Origin: Phreatobacter sp.
Lineage (GTDB): Bacteria; Pseudomonadota; Alphaproteobacteria; Rhizobiales; Phreatobacteraceae
Direction: 5' to 3'
DNA: 64,000 nt
Assembly: GCF_022843985.1 (NCBI RefSeq)
Contig: NZ_JALHMP010000021.1
Location: 1 to 64,000 of the forward strand
Below the pieces are notes generated by a model. It was not told where the DNA came from. It worked only from the letters and a program-made list of their open reading frames with translations, and ran no database searches. Both the position numbers and the translations under genes were made by a program. Positions 26,766 through 35,422 of the stretch are shown here, piece by piece (within the stretch, counting starts at the first letter, position 1; every line of letters starts with the position of its first letter).

Positions 26766-28082
26766 ATGCGCGCCCTCGCCGACCACATCGCCGATATCGA
26801 TTCCGTCTCGATCTATGGCCGCGTCTCCGGAGTGCGCGGCCTGATGATCGAGGCGGCAGGTCCCATCCATGCCATGTCGGTCGGGGCGCGGGTCACAGTC
26901 GAGACCGGTGCGCGGCCGATTCCCTGCGAGGTCGTCGGGTTTGCCGGCGACCAGGCGCTGCTGATGCCCTTTGCCGGACTCGAGGGTGTCCGGCGTGGCT
27001 GCAAGGCAATGGTCTCGCTGGCACCGGCCGCCGTGCGACCCTGCCAGGGCTGGCTCGGGCGTGTGGTCAATGCCTTGGGCGAGCCGATCGATGGCAAGGG
27101 GCCGCTGCCGCAGGGTGGCTTTCCCATGCCCTACCGGGCCGATCCGCCGGCGGCCCATACCCGCCGCCGGGTCGGCGCGCCGCTCGATCTCGGTGTCCGG
27201 GCGCTGAACACCTTCCTCACCTGCTGCCGCGGCCAGCGCATGGGCATCTTCGCCGGCTCCGGGGTCGGCAAGTCGGTGCTGCTGTCGATGATCGCCCGCA
27301 ATGTCGATGCCGATGTCGCGGTGATCGGCCTCATCGGTGAGCGTGGCCGCGAGGTCCAGGAATTCCTGCAGGAGGATCTCGGCGAGGAGGGGCTCGCCCG
27401 GTCCGTGGTGGTCGTCGCCACCTCGGACGAGCCGGCGCTGATGCGCAAGCAGGCCGCCTATCTCACCCTCTCCATCGCCGAATATTTCCGCGACATGGAC
27501 CAGCAGGTGATGCTGATGATGGATTCAGTCACGCGCTTCGCCATGGCGCAGCGCGAGATCGGCCTGTCCGCCGGCGAGCCGCCCACCGCCAAGGGCTATA
27601 CGCCGACGGTCTTCTCGGAACTGCCGCGGCTGCTCGAGCGCGCCGGCCCGGGGGCCGGGGAGGGGGCCATCACCGCCATCTTCACCGTGCTGGTCGACGG
27701 CGACGATCACAACGAGCCGGTGGCAGATGCGGTGCGCGGCATCCTTGACGGCCATATCGTCATGGAACGGTCGATTGCCGAGCGCGGACGCTATCCCGCT
27801 ATCAACGTGCTGAAGAGCGTGTCGCGGACCATGCCGCGTTCCGCCGATCCGGAGTTCTGGCCGGTGATCCAGAAGGCCAAGCGGACTCTGGCGACCTATG
27901 CCGACATGGAGGAACTGATCCGGCTCGGCGCCTACCGGCAGGGATCCTCGGCAGAGGTCGATGAGGCGATCCGGCTGCAGCCGGCGCTGGAGGCCTTCCT
28001 CGGCCAGGGCAAGGACGAGCAGGCGTCGATCCGCGAGGGCTACCGCCGGCTCGCCGAGATCCTGGAGGTTGCCGGCGCATGA
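26766..28082 (+). CDS. fliI: Flagellar export ATPase FliI
   Basis: 438 residues. The Walker A loop is [20 protein letters not shown], the Walker B strand [20 protein letters not shown], followed by the [20 protein letters not shown] region of the type III ATPases. It energises export of flagellar rod, hook and filament proteins. The N-terminal 90 residues form the beta-barrel domain. fliJ follows 204 bp downstream. No other flagellar genes are in the window. Confidence 0.95.
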   Translation: MRALADHIADIDSVSIYGRVSGVRGLMIEAAGPIHAMSVGARVTVETGARPIPCEVVGFAGDQALLMPFAGLEGVRRGCKAMVSLAPAAVRPCQGWLGRVVNALGEPIDGKGPLPQGGFPMPYRADPPAAHTRRRVGAPLDLGVRALNTFLTCCRGQRMGIFAGSGVGKSVLLSMIARNVDADVAVIGLIGERGREVQEFLQEDLGEEGLARSVVVVATSDEPALMRKQAAYLTLSIAEYFRDMDQQVMLMMDSVTRFAMAQREIGLSAGEPPTAKGYTPTVFSELPRLLERAGPGAGEGAITAIFTVLVDGDDHNEPVADAVRGILDGHIVMERSIAERGRYPAINVLKSVSRTMPRSADPEFWPVIQKAKRTLATYADMEELIRLGAYRQGSSAEVDEAIRLQPALEAFLGQGKDEQASIREGYRRLAEILEVAGA

Positions 28083-28286
28083 GTCGGGGCGAAATTCCCC
28101 AATGAATGGCGCGACTTATGAATGCCCGTTTACCATGAATCGTCGTTTCCGGAAACGGAATCTCAACCTCGTGGGCCTAGCTTCAGTTTTCATTAGGGGT
28201 AAGGCGGCCGTGGTGCGGCTGTCGCGGACGACCGTGAGACGTGTGTGTGTCTTGCGGAATAAGGGGACTTCTGGGAGTACGAGTCG

Positions 28287-28706
28287 ATGAAGTCGCGAGA
28301 GACTTTGATCCGCCTGAAGCGCTTTCAGGTCGATGAAAAGCGCCGCCAGGTCGCGCAGATCGAGATGATGATCGCCGAGTTCGAGCGCATGGCGAACGAA
28401 CTCGACCGCGAGATCGTGGCCGAACAGACCCGGGCCAACGTGCACGACCCGGCGCACTATGCCTATCCGACCTATGCCAAGGCGGCGCGCCAGCGGCGCG
28501 ACAACCTGATGGGGTCGGCCGGCGAACTGAAGGGGCAGCTTGACGATGCCAAGGCGGCTCTCGCCGAGGCCTTCGAGGAGCTGAAGAAGGTCGAAATCCT
28601 CGACGAGCGCGAGAGCGCCCGCGATCGTGCCGCCGATGCGGTGCGCGAGCAGGCGGAAATGGACCGCATCGGTCTTTCCCGACGTGGCGCCTATCTCGGC
28701 GCCTGA
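28287..28706 (+). CDS. fliJ: Flagellar export protein FliJ
   Basis: 139 residues, almost entirely a two-helix coiled coil: MKSRETLIRLKRFQVDEKRR, then YAKAARQRRDNLMGSAGELK and AFEELKKVEILDERESARDR. Length, opening and place after fliI fit FliJ, the central stalk of the export ATPase. A terminator follows at 28735. Confidence 0.88.
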   Translation: MKSRETLIRLKRFQVDEKRRQVAQIEMMIAEFERMANELDREIVAEQTRANVHDPAHYAYPTYAKAARQRRDNLMGSAGELKGQLDDAKAALAEAFEELKKVEILDERESARDRAADAVREQAEMDRIGLSRRGAYLGA

Positions 28707-28734
28707 AGCGGCGGGATATGGCGGGTTTGCACAG

Positions 28735-28758
28735 GGCGCGGTGAAAGCCGCGCCTTTC
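28735..28758 (+). terminator. Terminator after fliJ
   Basis: Stem GGCGCGG / CCGCGCC with a TGAAAG loop and TTTCGC after it. The T tract is short, so it may be weak. It separates fliJ from the convergent phosphoesterase gene. Confidence 0.55.
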
Positions 28759-28771
28759 GCATATCCGGGGT

Positions 28772-29620
28772 TCAGATGACCGGCCGGCGCTCCACGGCGA
28801 CCTGCCAGGCTCCGGGCTCGCCGGTGACTGTGACGAGGTTCCAGGCCGCCGGGTCGGATCCGCTGCCGGGCGCGGCCGAGGCCGAGGGGACGCCGATGAC
28901 CGGGATGGGGCCGTGCGGACCGCGCAGTTCCCGCAGCGTGCCCTTGTGGGTATGGCCGTGCAGCACCGCTTCCGCACCAACCTTGGCCAGCATGGCGGCG
29001 AGTTCCCGATGGTCGCTCAGCCGCTTCTGGAAGCCGATGTCGAAGGGCGGATGGTGGATCAGCACCAGTCGGGCAAGGCCCTGTTGTCCCAGCATCTCCA
29101 ACTCGTCGGCGAGCGCGGCGATTTGCCGGGGTCCAAGCAGGCCGGTGGCGAGGAAGGCCGGAGTCGGAACGCCGCTGTTGACGCCGATCAGGGCGACCCG
29201 GTCGCGCACCCGCGTGAAAGGGAACGCATAGCCGCCGTCGGTCTCGGCGACGCCGTCGGACAGGAACCAGGGGCGCCAGTGATGGACGATGCCCGGTACC
29301 GTCTCCCGCAGATAGGCGTCGTGGTTGCCGGGGACGAAGCTGACGCGGTCCGGCGGGCCGACGCGCCAGAGCAGCGCCCGCGCCGCCTTGTATTCGTCGG
29401 CGAGGCCGAGATTGATGAGGTCGCCGGTCACCGCGACATGGTCGACCTCGGCGTGGGCGATATCGTCCAGCAGCCGGTCGAGGATGTCCATGCGATGATG
29501 GGCTGCCCGGTTGCGCCGCCAGTTGAGATAGCCGGTCAGGCGCTTGCCGAGAAGCTGGCGCCAGGACACGTCCGGAAGGGGGCCGATATGCGGATCGGAG
29601 AGATGGGCGAGGCGGAACAT
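28772..29620 (-). CDS. Metallophosphoesterase
   Basis: 282 residues of the calcineurin-like fold. All five metal-ligand blocks are visible: HLSDPHIG at the start, TGDLINLG, VPGNHDAYL, LIHHPPF and the final HGHTHKG. The family hydrolyses phosphomono- or diesters, including cyclic nucleotides; the H-H-P-P and GNHDA forms are seen in 3',5'-cAMP phosphodiesterase-like members, but the substrate is not known. It is convergent with fliJ. Confidence 0.9.
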   Translation of the reverse strand: MFRLAHLSDPHIGPLPDVSWRQLLGKRLTGYLNWRRNRAAHHRMDILDRLLDDIAHAEVDHVAVTGDLINLGLADEYKAARALLWRVGPPDRVSFVPGNHDAYLRETVPGIVHHWRPWFLSDGVAETDGGYAFPFTRVRDRVALIGVNSGVPTPAFLATGLLGPRQIAALADELEMLGQQGLARLVLIHHPPFDIGFQKRLSDHRELAAMLAKVGAEAVLHGHTHKGTLRELRGPHGPIPVIGVPSASAAPGSGSDPAAWNLVTVTGEPGAWQVAVERRPVI

Positions 29621-29705
29621 GGCCTCTCCCTATGCTTGAGGTCGCCAGTGCCTGTCCAGCCGTGCCGGTTGCGCCAGCACGACCCGACGCGGCGCCGACC
29701 GCGTG

Positions 29706-29828
29706 TCAGCGGCGCGCGTTGTAGATGCCGAGGGCGGCGGCCGTGGCACCGTCACGGATCTCGATCGAGGGCTGCCAATGGAAGGTGGGTCGACGCTTCA
29801 CCAGCGCACTGATCAGTGAAATGAGCAT
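29706..29828 (-). CDS. 40-residue small protein of unknown function
   Basis: The frame runs from an ATG at 29828 to TGA at 29706. It begins MLISLISALVKRRP and ends GATAAALGIYNARR. A strong ribosome site GAGGAG lies seven bases before the ATG, and codons follow the genome's GC-rich third positions. The first 11 residues are hydrophobic, the rest polar and basic. The promoter probably lies in the AT-richer 29829-29950. Confidence 0.6.
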   Translation of the reverse strand: MLISLISALVKRRPTFHWQPSIEIRDGATAAALGIYNARR

Positions 29829-29988
29829 CAAAAGCTCCTCAAATGGGCGCGATGCTTAATTGTGCAGCGCAACATGGTGCAGATTTAGGCGCCCGGAGCC
29901 CATTTTTGAAGTGCTTGCACCGCGAGGCCTGCCATGCATTTTTGATCGCGGACCTTCATGAAACCGCAATCTTTCATTCGCGACAGTG

Positions 29989-30477
29989 ATGAGAACGCCG
30001 ATGATCCTGCGCAGTCCCGACCGGCGCTCCCCGCTGACCCCCCTTCTCCATCTCTACTGGCGGTTCTCCCGCGGCATGACGCTCGGCGTGCGCGCCTGCG
30101 TCGTCGATGCCGACGGCCGGCTCCTCCTCATTCGCCACAGCTATACGCCCGGCTGGCATTTTCCGGGCGGCGGTGTCGAGGTCGGGCAGACCGTGGAGGA
30201 AGCGCTGGCGGTGGAACTGCGGGAGGAGGCGCATGTTGTCATGACCGGCCCGCCGGCTTTCTGCGGCCTCTTTCTCAATCTGAGGACCTCCCGGCGCGAC
30301 CATGTCGCCCTGTTCCGCGTCGACGCCTTCGCGCAGCCCTCGCCCTTCGTGCCGACGCGGGAAATCCTCGAAGCGGGCTTCTTCCCGCGCGATGCCCTGC
30401 CCGAGGGCGTGACACGGGGCACGCGGGAGCGCATCGCCGAACTGTTCGAGGGGTGCCCGCGCAGTCCCCACTGGTGA
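29989..30477 (+). CDS. Nudix-domain protein with a degenerate Nudix box
   Basis: 162 residues. GVRACVVDADGRLLLIRHSY and GWHFPGGGVEVGQTVEEA leading to VELREEAHV mark a Nudix hydrolase. Compared with G-x5-E-x7-REUxEExGU, the first Glu is Gln, the Arg is Val and the last Gly is His, while the metal-binding E-x-x-E-E (ELREE) remains. It may still hydrolyse a nucleoside diphosphate derivative. Start: ATG at 29989, with another in-frame ATG at 30001. Confidence 0.82.
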   Translation: MRTPMILRSPDRRSPLTPLLHLYWRFSRGMTLGVRACVVDADGRLLLIRHSYTPGWHFPGGGVEVGQTVEEALAVELREEAHVVMTGPPAFCGLFLNLRTSRRDHVALFRVDAFAQPSPFVPTREILEAGFFPRDALPEGVTRGTRERIAELFEGCPRSPHW

Positions 30478-30481
30478 GGCG

Positions 30482-31732
30482 TCAGCGGCGTCGCCCCGCC
30501 AGAAGGGTCACAATGGCGAGGACGAATCCGGCGGCGGTCGCGGCATAGACAAGGGGCGCGTTGCCGGATCCGGCCTCCGCTGTCGCCTCGCGCAGAAGGC
30601 CGAAGGCGGCCGGCGCGAAGGCGTAGACGCCCTGGCCGATGGCCACCGTCAGGGCGACGACGCGGGGCACGTCGGTCCGGACGAATTCGGCCTGGGCGAT
30701 CAGGGCCGGGAGATAGATGAGATTGCCGATGCCGAGGCCGACCAGCGCCACGCCGGCCCAGATAAGCCAGGTCTCGCTCCCGCCTGCAGCCATCAGGGCG
30801 AGGCAGCCGGCGATCTGGACGGCATAGCTCATCGCCGCGAACAGGCGTCGCTCGGCGTGGCCCGGCATCATCCAGCCGAGCAGCGTCCGGCCGCAGACCG
30901 CCGCCACCGTCGCGAGGGCCATGGCGATGCCGGCCCCGAGGGCGCCGAGCGGCGGGACGATCAGGGAATAGAGCTGCGCGAGGAGGCCGGCCTGGGCGAA
31001 GAGTCCGAGGGAGGTGGCGGCGGCCAGCGTCAGGAAGGGGCGGTCGCGCCAGACGGCCGCGCCGGCGAGCGGCACCGCCAGCGGCGAGGTCGGCCCCGGC
31101 GCGGCGGGTGTGCCTGGCGCGTCGCCGTCGGGTTCCTGGCCGAGGGACAGGGGCGAATGGACGAAGACGCGGCTTGCCAGGACCCACATGGCGGCGATGA
31201 CGCAGGCGGCAATGAGGGCCGCGGCGAGGGGAAAACCGAGCCAGCCGATGGTGACGACCCAGAGCGGAGCGACGAGGACACCGCCGAGGCTCGCGCCATT
31301 ATAGGCCAGGGCGAGGGCGGCGGGCCGGTTGCGCACGAACCAGGGGGAGACGATGGCGTTGACCGCGGCGGATCCCATCGTCACCCAGCCCACGCCGCTG
31401 ACCGCGGCGGCAATGAAGAGCTGCCAGGGCGCTGCGGCAAGGCTCCAGCCGAGGACGCCGAGGCCGAGCGCGCAGGCGCCCGCACGGGTGGAGCGGGCGA
31501 TGCCCCAGCGCGCATAGATGGCCGGAAGATTGGCCACCGTCACGGCGCCGACGAGATAGTGCACCGTGATGGCCAGGGAGACGAGGCCGACGGACCAGCC
31601 GCGGCTCTCGTTCAGGACATGGAGGTAGATCGGCGGTCCGTAGAAGCCGAGGCCCCAGCCGCAGATGGCCAGGGTGAAGGCGGCCCAGACCACCTTCCAG
31701 CCGAAGAAGTCCCTTGCCGCCGTGCCGCCCAT
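30482..31732 (-). CDS. Major facilitator superfamily transporter
   Basis: About 416 residues with twelve hydrophobic segments in two sets of six, separated by a Pro/Gly/Ala-rich loop (PDGDAPGTPAAPGPTSPLAV). The first helix follows RDFFGWKVVWAAFTLAICGW. The order of helices and the WGIARSTRAGAC loop fit monocarboxylate/oxalate-type MFS proteins; substrate unknown. The ATG at 31732 is chosen for its place just before RDFFGWK; ATG at 31807 is possible. Its stop lies 4 bp from that of the Nudix gene. Confidence 0.85.
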   Translation of the reverse strand: MGGTAARDFFGWKVVWAAFTLAICGWGLGFYGPPIYLHVLNESRGWSVGLVSLAITVHYLVGAVTVANLPAIYARWGIARSTRAGACALGLGVLGWSLAAAPWQLFIAAAVSGVGWVTMGSAAVNAIVSPWFVRNRPAALALAYNGASLGGVLVAPLWVVTIGWLGFPLAAALIAACVIAAMWVLASRVFVHSPLSLGQEPDGDAPGTPAAPGPTSPLAVPLAGAAVWRDRPFLTLAAATSLGLFAQAGLLAQLYSLIVPPLGALGAGIAMALATVAAVCGRTLLGWMMPGHAERRLFAAMSYAVQIAGCLALMAAGGSETWLIWAGVALVGLGIGNLIYLPALIAQAEFVRTDVPRVVALTVAIGQGVYAFAPAAFGLLREATAEAGSGNAPLVYAATAAGFVLAIVTLLAGRRR

Positions 31733-31997
31733 GCCGCTGCCATCCCCGTCGATCCCTGCGACGATGCCCGTGGGCGCCGGCGCGTGGTTCGCTCTCGCGT
31801 GAACCATCGCACGAAATGCCGGGCCTCTTGCGGCGGGGCGCCGTTGCACCGGCGGGAGGGTGACGCATCCCGCCCTCCATGCTATGCGCGCTGTCATGAT
31901 GGGCAGCGCATTTCCGCGGATCGCGCGACGACGACGGCCGGCATGATTGCCTGAAGCCCGAGATTTCGTTCGCCTCCTGCCGTTGGACGCCCGTGCC

Positions 31998-32510
31998 ATG
32001 CCCGACCTGTCGCTCGACCTGCATCCCGAGAGCCCTACCGATCAGGCCGCCATCGAGCGGCTGCACGAGCGCGCCTTCGGGCCTGGGCGCTTTTCCCGCA
32101 CCGCTTTCCGCCTGCGCGAGGGCGTGCCCTCCTTCGCCAACCTGTGTTTCACCGCGCGGGTCGGCACGCTGCTCGTCGGTTCCATCCGCCTGTCGCCGAT
32201 CGAGATCGGGCGGGGCGTGCCGGCGGTTCTGCTCGGCCCGATCACCATTGACCCGGCCTTCCAGAGCAAGGGCATCGGCGGGGCGCTGATGCGCCGCGCC
32301 ATGGACCAGGCGCGGCACGAGGGCCATCGCCTGATCATGCTGGTGGGCGATGCGCCCTATTACGAGCGCTTCGGCTTCGCGGTGGTGCCGCCGGGCCGCC
32401 TCCTGCTGCCCGGGCCGGTCGACCCGGCACGGCTCTTGGTGGCCGAACTGGTGGAGGGTGCATTCGCCGGTGTCGCGGGGGCGGTGCGGGGGGCGGCGGC
32501 GGCCCGTTGA
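31998..32510 (+). CDS. GNAT-family N-acetyltransferase, YhbS-like
   Basis: 170 residues. The acetyl-CoA loop is LGPITIDPAFQSKGIGGALM (Q/R-x-x-G-x-G/A form QSKGIG), followed by IMLVGDAPYYERFGFAVVPP, both typical of YhbS-type members. The Ala-rich tail is after residue 150. The ATG at 31998 is used; a TTG at 31947 would add 17 residues. It is divergent from the MFS gene. Confidence 0.88.
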   Translation: MPDLSLDLHPESPTDQAAIERLHERAFGPGRFSRTAFRLREGVPSFANLCFTARVGTLLVGSIRLSPIEIGRGVPAVLLGPITIDPAFQSKGIGGALMRRAMDQARHEGHRLIMLVGDAPYYERFGFAVVPPGRLLLPGPVDPARLLVAELVEGAFAGVAGAVRGAAAAR

Positions 32511-32589
32511 AACAGACGCCCTCGCTTGGCGACATCGAGAGGCAGTGCCTCGGCTCGACAACAGTCATGTCCTGGGACGGGAGCCCGTC

Positions 32590-32874
32590 ATGATCCGCAC
32601 CGCCACCCTTGCAGCCGGCCTCGCCGTCATCAGTCTTTCCTCCGGTGCGGAGGCGCAATCCGCGCGCTGCCGCGTAATGGACCCGACCGGTACTCCGCTC
32701 AACATCCGCGACGCACCGAACGGCGAAGTTATCGGGCGCATCCGCAATGGCAGTCTCGTCACCCGGCTACGGGTGCGCGAGGACCATCGCGGCCGACCCT
32801 GGGCCTATGTGGCCGACCGCGGCTCCGGGGACCCGCTCGGCTGGGTCTATCGCGAGTTCATCGCCTGCTTCTGA
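32590..32874 (+). CDS. Secreted bacterial SH3-like domain protein
   Basis: 94 residues. A signal peptide (TATLAAGLAVISLSSGAEAQ) is followed by one SH3_3-type domain: CRVMDPTGTPLNIRDAPNGE, VIGRIRNGSLV and a final GWVYREFIACF, with two cysteines near the ends that may pair. Such domains bind peptidoglycan or proteins in the periplasm. Starts 79 bp after the acetyltransferase. Confidence 0.85.
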   Translation: MIRTATLAAGLAVISLSSGAEAQSARCRVMDPTGTPLNIRDAPNGEVIGRIRNGSLVTRLRVREDHRGRPWAYVADRGSGDPLGWVYREFIACF

Positions 32875-33021
32875 CGCAGCCTGCCAGCCGTGCGGCGTGA
32901 CGGGCGCTGCCCGAGCGGCTTGCCCTGCCTTGACGGCGGGCTCGGCCCACGGTCCGCTTGGCAAAGGCCCGGGGTCGCCATTTCGCAGGCCACGGTCCCT
33001 GCTTCGTGGGAGGATCGACGG

Positions 33022-33288
33022 ATGATGATGCGACGCAATTTGCTGATGGCACTTTTCGCACTGCCGGTCGTTGCGCTGGCAGCCCCTGCCGAAGCGTCCT
33101 GGGTTACGCAGGGTGCCCGCAGGGCCGGACGGGCGGTGACCCGCACCGGCCGCGCCGCCAACCGGGGTGTCACCCGGGCCGGCCGCAGTATCGGCCTCGG
33201 TTCACGGCAGAGCCGCCGGAGAGCCAGGCGCGGCGAGCGCGCCATGGGTCGGCGCGTGTTCGGACGGCCGCGCCGCCCCGCCAACTGA
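33022..33288 (+). CDS. Small Arg-rich secreted protein
   Basis: 88 residues. Signal peptide MMMRRNLLMALFALPVVALA, then a mature part of about 60 residues that is one third arginine (for example SRQSRRRARRGERAMGRRV), with Gly, Ala and Thr. It must be very basic and could bind nucleic acids, lipopolysaccharide or a partner in the periplasm, but no family is recognised. GGAGGA lies seven bases before the first ATG. The 147 bases upstream hold nothing else. Confidence 0.65.
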   Translation: MMMRRNLLMALFALPVVALAAPAEASWVTQGARRAGRAVTRTGRAANRGVTRAGRSIGLGSRQSRRRARRGERAMGRRVFGRPRRPAN

Positions 33289-33337
33289 CAGGGTTGAACG
33301 CCAGGCTCGCGATGTGAGCTCCGGCCCGCGTGGAGGC

Positions 33338-35419
33338 TTATCGCCCCTCGCGGGCCCAGACCGCGGTCAGGGCGCCGAGCATCAGGACCAGGCCCAGAAG
33401 GCCGGCAAAGGCCGGCAGGATGCCGATGCCGCGCACCACGGAGGCGTCACGCTGGCGGATCCCCATCCAGTCCTCGCCGCGCAGCGAACTTGCCGAGCGC
33501 GTCGGCACGATGCGCGGGATGGAGAGGGTTCCCGTTTCCGAAATGCGCCACAGGCCGCCGCCGGTGGCGCGGACCAGCGGCTCGAGCAGCCGCAGGGTCG
33601 AGGTCACGTCGGTGAATTCGCGCGGATTGGGCGGGCCGACATTGATAAGGCGTGTCAGCCGCCCGGCCTGGGCACGCCAGAGGCCGAGTTCGGTGATGTC
33701 GATCTGGCCGCGCCACAGGCCCGGCTCGGCATCCTGCATCGCCACGGTGAGGCTGGTGCCGGAGGGACGGGTCAGCGTCACGGTCTCGGGGCGCTCGGCC
33801 ATGGTCTGCAGCTCGACGGCGAGCTGGCGGCCGCGCACGGCGAGGCGCAAGCTCTCCTCTTCCAGCTCCGGCTCCTTCATCAGCCAGTGCGACAGGCGGC
33901 GCAGCAGTTCGAGATGCGGCCCGCCGCCCTCGTAGCCGCGGGCCCAGAGCCAGATATGATCGGAGAGGAGCAGCGCGACGCGGCCCTCGCCCTGGCGGGT
34001 TAGCATCAGGACAGGGCGTGAATCAGGCCCGTCCATGACGGTCATGGCGCCCTGGGCCGGCTGGCGGCTCTCGATCAGGCGGAACCAGCGGCTCCATTGC
34101 GGATTGCCCTCGGCGACCATGCCGGGCAGCGAGCGCGTCACCGGATGGCGCCGGCCCTGGTCGGAGACGCGAGCATGGAAGGGGCGCTCCATGACCTCGC
34201 CGGTCGGCGCGGCGGGCAGGATGCTCTCCAGCGGCGTGTCGTTGATCGAGGCGGAGGTGGCGTGTTCGGGGCCGGCTGCGATCAGCAACGCGCCGCCGTT
34301 GCGGACATAGCGGGCGATGTTGTCGAAATAGAGCAGCGGCAGCACGCCCTGCTGGGCGTAGCGGTCGAAGATGATGAGGTCGAACTCGCGGATCTTGATC
34401 TGGAAGAGCTCGCGGGTCGGGAAAGCGATGAGCGAGAGCTCGTTGATCGGCGTGCCGTCCTGCTTCTCCGGCGGGCGCAGGATGGTGAAGTGGACGAGGT
34501 CGACGCCGGCATCGGACTTCAGCAGGTTGCGCCAGGTGCGCTCGCCGGCATGAGGCTCACCGGAGACGAGCAGCACGCGCAGCTTCTCGCGGATGCCGTC
34601 GATGACGACCACGGCGCGGTTATTGATGGGGGTGAGTTCGCCCGGCAGGCCGTCCACCTCGATCTCGACGATGTTGGCGCCGGCATGGGTGATCTGGACC
34701 GAGATGTTGGTGGTCGTGCCGGTCGTCACGGTGCGACGCTCAATGACCTCGCCGTCGCGGCTGATGGTGACGGCAGCCTGGGCCACCGCGCCGCCGGTGC
34801 CGTTGTCCTCGACGCGGAAGCCGATCGTCTGGTTCTGCTGGACGATGCCGAAGCGCGGCGTCTGGGTCAGGACGACCCGGCGGTCGCGGTCGGTCGAGCG
34901 GCCAGTGACGAGCGCATGGACCGGCGCCGTGAAGCCGATGGCGGCGGCCTGGGCTGGGACGTCGTGGACCTGACCGTCTGTGACGAGGATGGCGCCGCCG
35001 ACACGCTCGGCAGGGACGTCGGAGAGGCCCGACCGTAACGCCTCGAAGAGGTGGGTGCCGTCCGTCTGCCCGTCGGAGGCGCCAGCGTCGATCCAGCGCA
35101 CCTCGAAGCCCGGCGAGCGGGCAAAGGCGCGCTCCAGGGCGGCCTTCGCCTCGTCCGTCATGCGGGTGCGGTCGGCGAGCGACTGGCTGGCGGAGCGGTC
35201 GAACACCACGGCGACGACCGTCTGCAGCGGGTCGCGGTCCTCCTGCGTGAAGACCGGATTGGCGAGCGCCATGATGGCCAGCGCCATGGCGGCGATGCGC
35301 CACCAGGCGCCGCGGGTCCGCGACACGAGGAGCAGGCCGGCGACGAGGGCGACGGCGAGCGCGGCGAGGCCGAGCGCCCAGAGCGGGACGATGGGTGACC
35401 AGACGATGCCGAGGGTCAT
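33338..35419 (-). CDS. Large membrane protein of the MoxR-DUF58 operon, amidotransferase-like fold
   Basis: 693 residues. Two membrane helices at the N-terminus (IVPLWALGLAALAVALVAGL and WRIAAMALAIMALA) and one near the C-terminus. Between them an N-terminal part that resembles a vWA domain (VVAVVFDRSASQSLADRTRM, GGAILVTDGQVHD) and a class I amidotransferase-like part (LLVSGEPHAGERTWRNLL, YVRNGGALLIAAGPEH). The DxSxS metal site of vWA is present as DRSAS. Role unknown; probably a periplasmic complex with the next three genes. Last gene of the run, three bases past the DUF4159 gene. Confidence 0.78.
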   Translation of the reverse strand: MTLGIVWSPIVPLWALGLAALAVALVAGLLLVSRTRGAWWRIAAMALAIMALANPVFTQEDRDPLQTVVAVVFDRSASQSLADRTRMTDEAKAALERAFARSPGFEVRWIDAGASDGQTDGTHLFEALRSGLSDVPAERVGGAILVTDGQVHDVPAQAAAIGFTAPVHALVTGRSTDRDRRVVLTQTPRFGIVQQNQTIGFRVEDNGTGGAVAQAAVTISRDGEVIERRTVTTGTTTNISVQITHAGANIVEIEVDGLPGELTPINNRAVVVIDGIREKLRVLLVSGEPHAGERTWRNLLKSDAGVDLVHFTILRPPEKQDGTPINELSLIAFPTRELFQIKIREFDLIIFDRYAQQGVLPLLYFDNIARYVRNGGALLIAAGPEHATSASINDTPLESILPAAPTGEVMERPFHARVSDQGRRHPVTRSLPGMVAEGNPQWSRWFRLIESRQPAQGAMTVMDGPDSRPVLMLTRQGEGRVALLLSDHIWLWARGYEGGGPHLELLRRLSHWLMKEPELEEESLRLAVRGRQLAVELQTMAERPETVTLTRPSGTSLTVAMQDAEPGLWRGQIDITELGLWRAQAGRLTRLINVGPPNPREFTDVTSTLRLLEPLVRATGGGLWRISETGTLSIPRIVPTRSASSLRGEDWMGIRQRDASVVRGIGILPAFAGLLGLVLMLGALTAVWAREGR

Positions 35420-35422
35420 GGC

